Shown here one piece after another: positions 63,020 through 64,000 of a DNA stretch of 64,000 bases. The first letter of the stretch is position 1, and each line of letters opens with the position of its first letter. Under the pieces are notes generated by a model. It had not been told where the DNA came from. It searched no databases and worked only from the letters and a program-made list of their open reading frames with translations. The stretch comes from Odontocerum albicorne (taxonomy: Eukaryota; Arthropoda; Insecta; Trichoptera; Odontoceridae). The stretch spans positions 9,457,850 through 9,521,849 of the forward strand of contig OX463859.1 in the NCBI GenBank assembly GCA_949825065.1, written 5' to 3'. A program made the position numbers and the translations under genes.

Positions 63020-63618
63020 GTGGACGATACTAGAACTAGATGGAGGATGTGCAGCAGATGTAACACATAGAATTAGTGTGGGATGGATGAAGTTTAGATC
63101 AATGACGGGAGTTCTATGTGATCCGAAAATGCCAGTAAAGTTAAAAGGAAAAGTATACCAAACGATTGTCAGACCCGCACTCCTCTATGGCTCCGAATGC
63201 TAAACGATTTATAACTCTTATTCTAGGCAACTAGAAACTGCTGAAATGCGCATGCTAAGATGGTCAGCAGGTGTGTCCCTAAGAGACAAAATAAGAAGCT
63301 CACGCATTCGTGGAAGCCTGGGTGTTACAGACATCAACAGCAAGATGGAGGAAAGGCGATTGAGATGGTATGGGCACGTTGGACGCAGAGCACCCGATCA
63401 CATTGTGAACCAGGCAATCTCCATGGATCTTCCTCGAATAACAACCAGAGGAAGGCCAAAGAATTCATAGGTGGGGCAAAAAGATAACCTGATGCAGAGG
63501 CACGGTCTGGGGGACGTAGTCCGGGACAGAAGAGCATACAACCTGAGGACGAGGAGAGCTGACCCCAACAGTCTTCGCAGACAATGAGTTGGGATGGATC
63601 CAGGGAGAAGAAGAAGGA
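63020..63618 (+). pseudogene. RTE-type LINE with 14-bp target duplication
   Basis: 599 bp flanked by TGGATAACTGCAAT at 63006-63019 and 63619-63632. Reads 'DVTHRISVGWMKFRSMTG', 'PALLYGSEC', 'MRMLRWSAGVSLRDKIR', 'EERRLRWYGHVGRRAPDH', 'RGRPKNS' and stop, then 'RAYNLRTRRADPNSLRRQ' in another frame and an (AGA)n tail. Same family as 43900-44438, and in better condition. 5'-truncated. Confidence 0.93.
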
Positions 63619-63632
63619 TGGATAACTGCAAT

Positions 63633-64000
63633 ATAATGTACCTATATAAAAGTTTGCCTAAAAAACAAAAAAAATTAACTTCTCTCGCATGGTTTCTCTT
63701 TCGCAGTCGGATATTCAGGTTTTCATCCATCATACAGCCTCAGAGGAAACCCGATAGATCGCCTCAAGTCTTTCCAGTAATCATCTTCTTTTGTATGGTG
63801 GTACTGTTATCCCTCGTCAATGGTCTCAGCTTCTTTTCAGGTACAATAGTGAGCGATTGGAATCGGTCTTGGTTTTTTTCCTTATGATCAGCAGAGTAAA
63901 CCCTCGGTGTCGGAGGTCTAACTGATTCAGATAAAAAAATAATATGGGATCTCCCGTCAGGCAGAATATATTTAAATATATGTTAATATTTATTGAAAGT
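63633..64000. other. Intergenic, nothing recognised
   Basis: The 97-codon plus frame begins inside the LINE tail and is not supported. Confidence 0.3.

Noticed and set aside
63334..63733. Minus-strand frames of 67 and 111 codons
   Set aside because: Antisense shadows of the plus-strand RTE C-terminus and its tail.

Overview
The window reads as AT-rich nuclear DNA of an arthropod, most probably an insect. The evidence is its repeat content: RTE/Jockey-like LINEs with insect-type reverse transcriptase (RT) tails, tRNA-derived SINEs, a Penelope-like element with a GIY-YIG endonuclease, mariner, Tc1, hAT-like, PIF/Harbinger-like and pogo-like DNA transposons, and TTAA-flanked (piggyBac-type) MITEs. 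I found no convincing host gene, no genuine tRNA or rRNA gene and no bacterial features. Almost every open frame of 60-210 codons is a transposon relic, a shadow of one on the other strand, or an artefact of a tandem repeat. Family names used here (LINE-R, LINE-J, SINE-A, SINE-B, SINE-D, repeats C, E, F, G) are local labels, not database names. Edges without target duplications are approximate because alignment was done by eye.

Layout. 0-16 kb: fragments of repeat E, SINE-D, the LINE-R family, a SINE-A cluster with a 163-bp duplication, and a SINE-A/SINE-B pair at 11.2-11.7 kb. 16-23 kb: LINE-R and LINE-J 3' ends, a TTAA MITE and its internally shortened sister, two minisatellites (45 bp x 10 and 39 bp x 20), a 194-bp hAT MITE with an 8-bp target duplication, and a 243-bp near-perfect hairpin. 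23-30 kb: an RTE tail, a Harbinger-like MITE, more LINE-R, a 5'-truncated LINE with a perfect 16-bp target duplication, and SINE-B. 30-39 kb: a diverged 40-bp satellite carrying a TTAA MITE, a second TTAA MITE inside a SINE-A, and a roughly 1.1-kb segmental duplication (30834-31971 and 36997-38786) in which only the second copy holds a Jockey-like LINE. 39-46 kb: the Penelope-like 3' end, LINE-R with a nested deleted mariner, and an RTE insertion with a 14-bp target duplication. 46-57 kb: SINE-A and SINE-B copies, a 51-bp repeat, hAT-like and pogo-like MITEs, several LINE-J ends (one interrupted by a SINE-A), and long AT microsatellites. 57-64 kb: a decayed full-length Tc1 element, several LINE fragments, a 40-bp minisatellite and a second RTE insertion with a 14-bp target duplication.

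How the parts relate. The elements are heavily nested, and nesting gives relative ages: MITEs lie inside SINEs, LINEs and the satellite; mariner and SINE-A lie inside LINEs; LINEs lie inside repeats. The most interesting functional relation is that SINE-A and LINE-J share the same 3' end, the signature of a SINE mobilised by a partner LINE. SINE-B may have the same relation to the source of repeat C.
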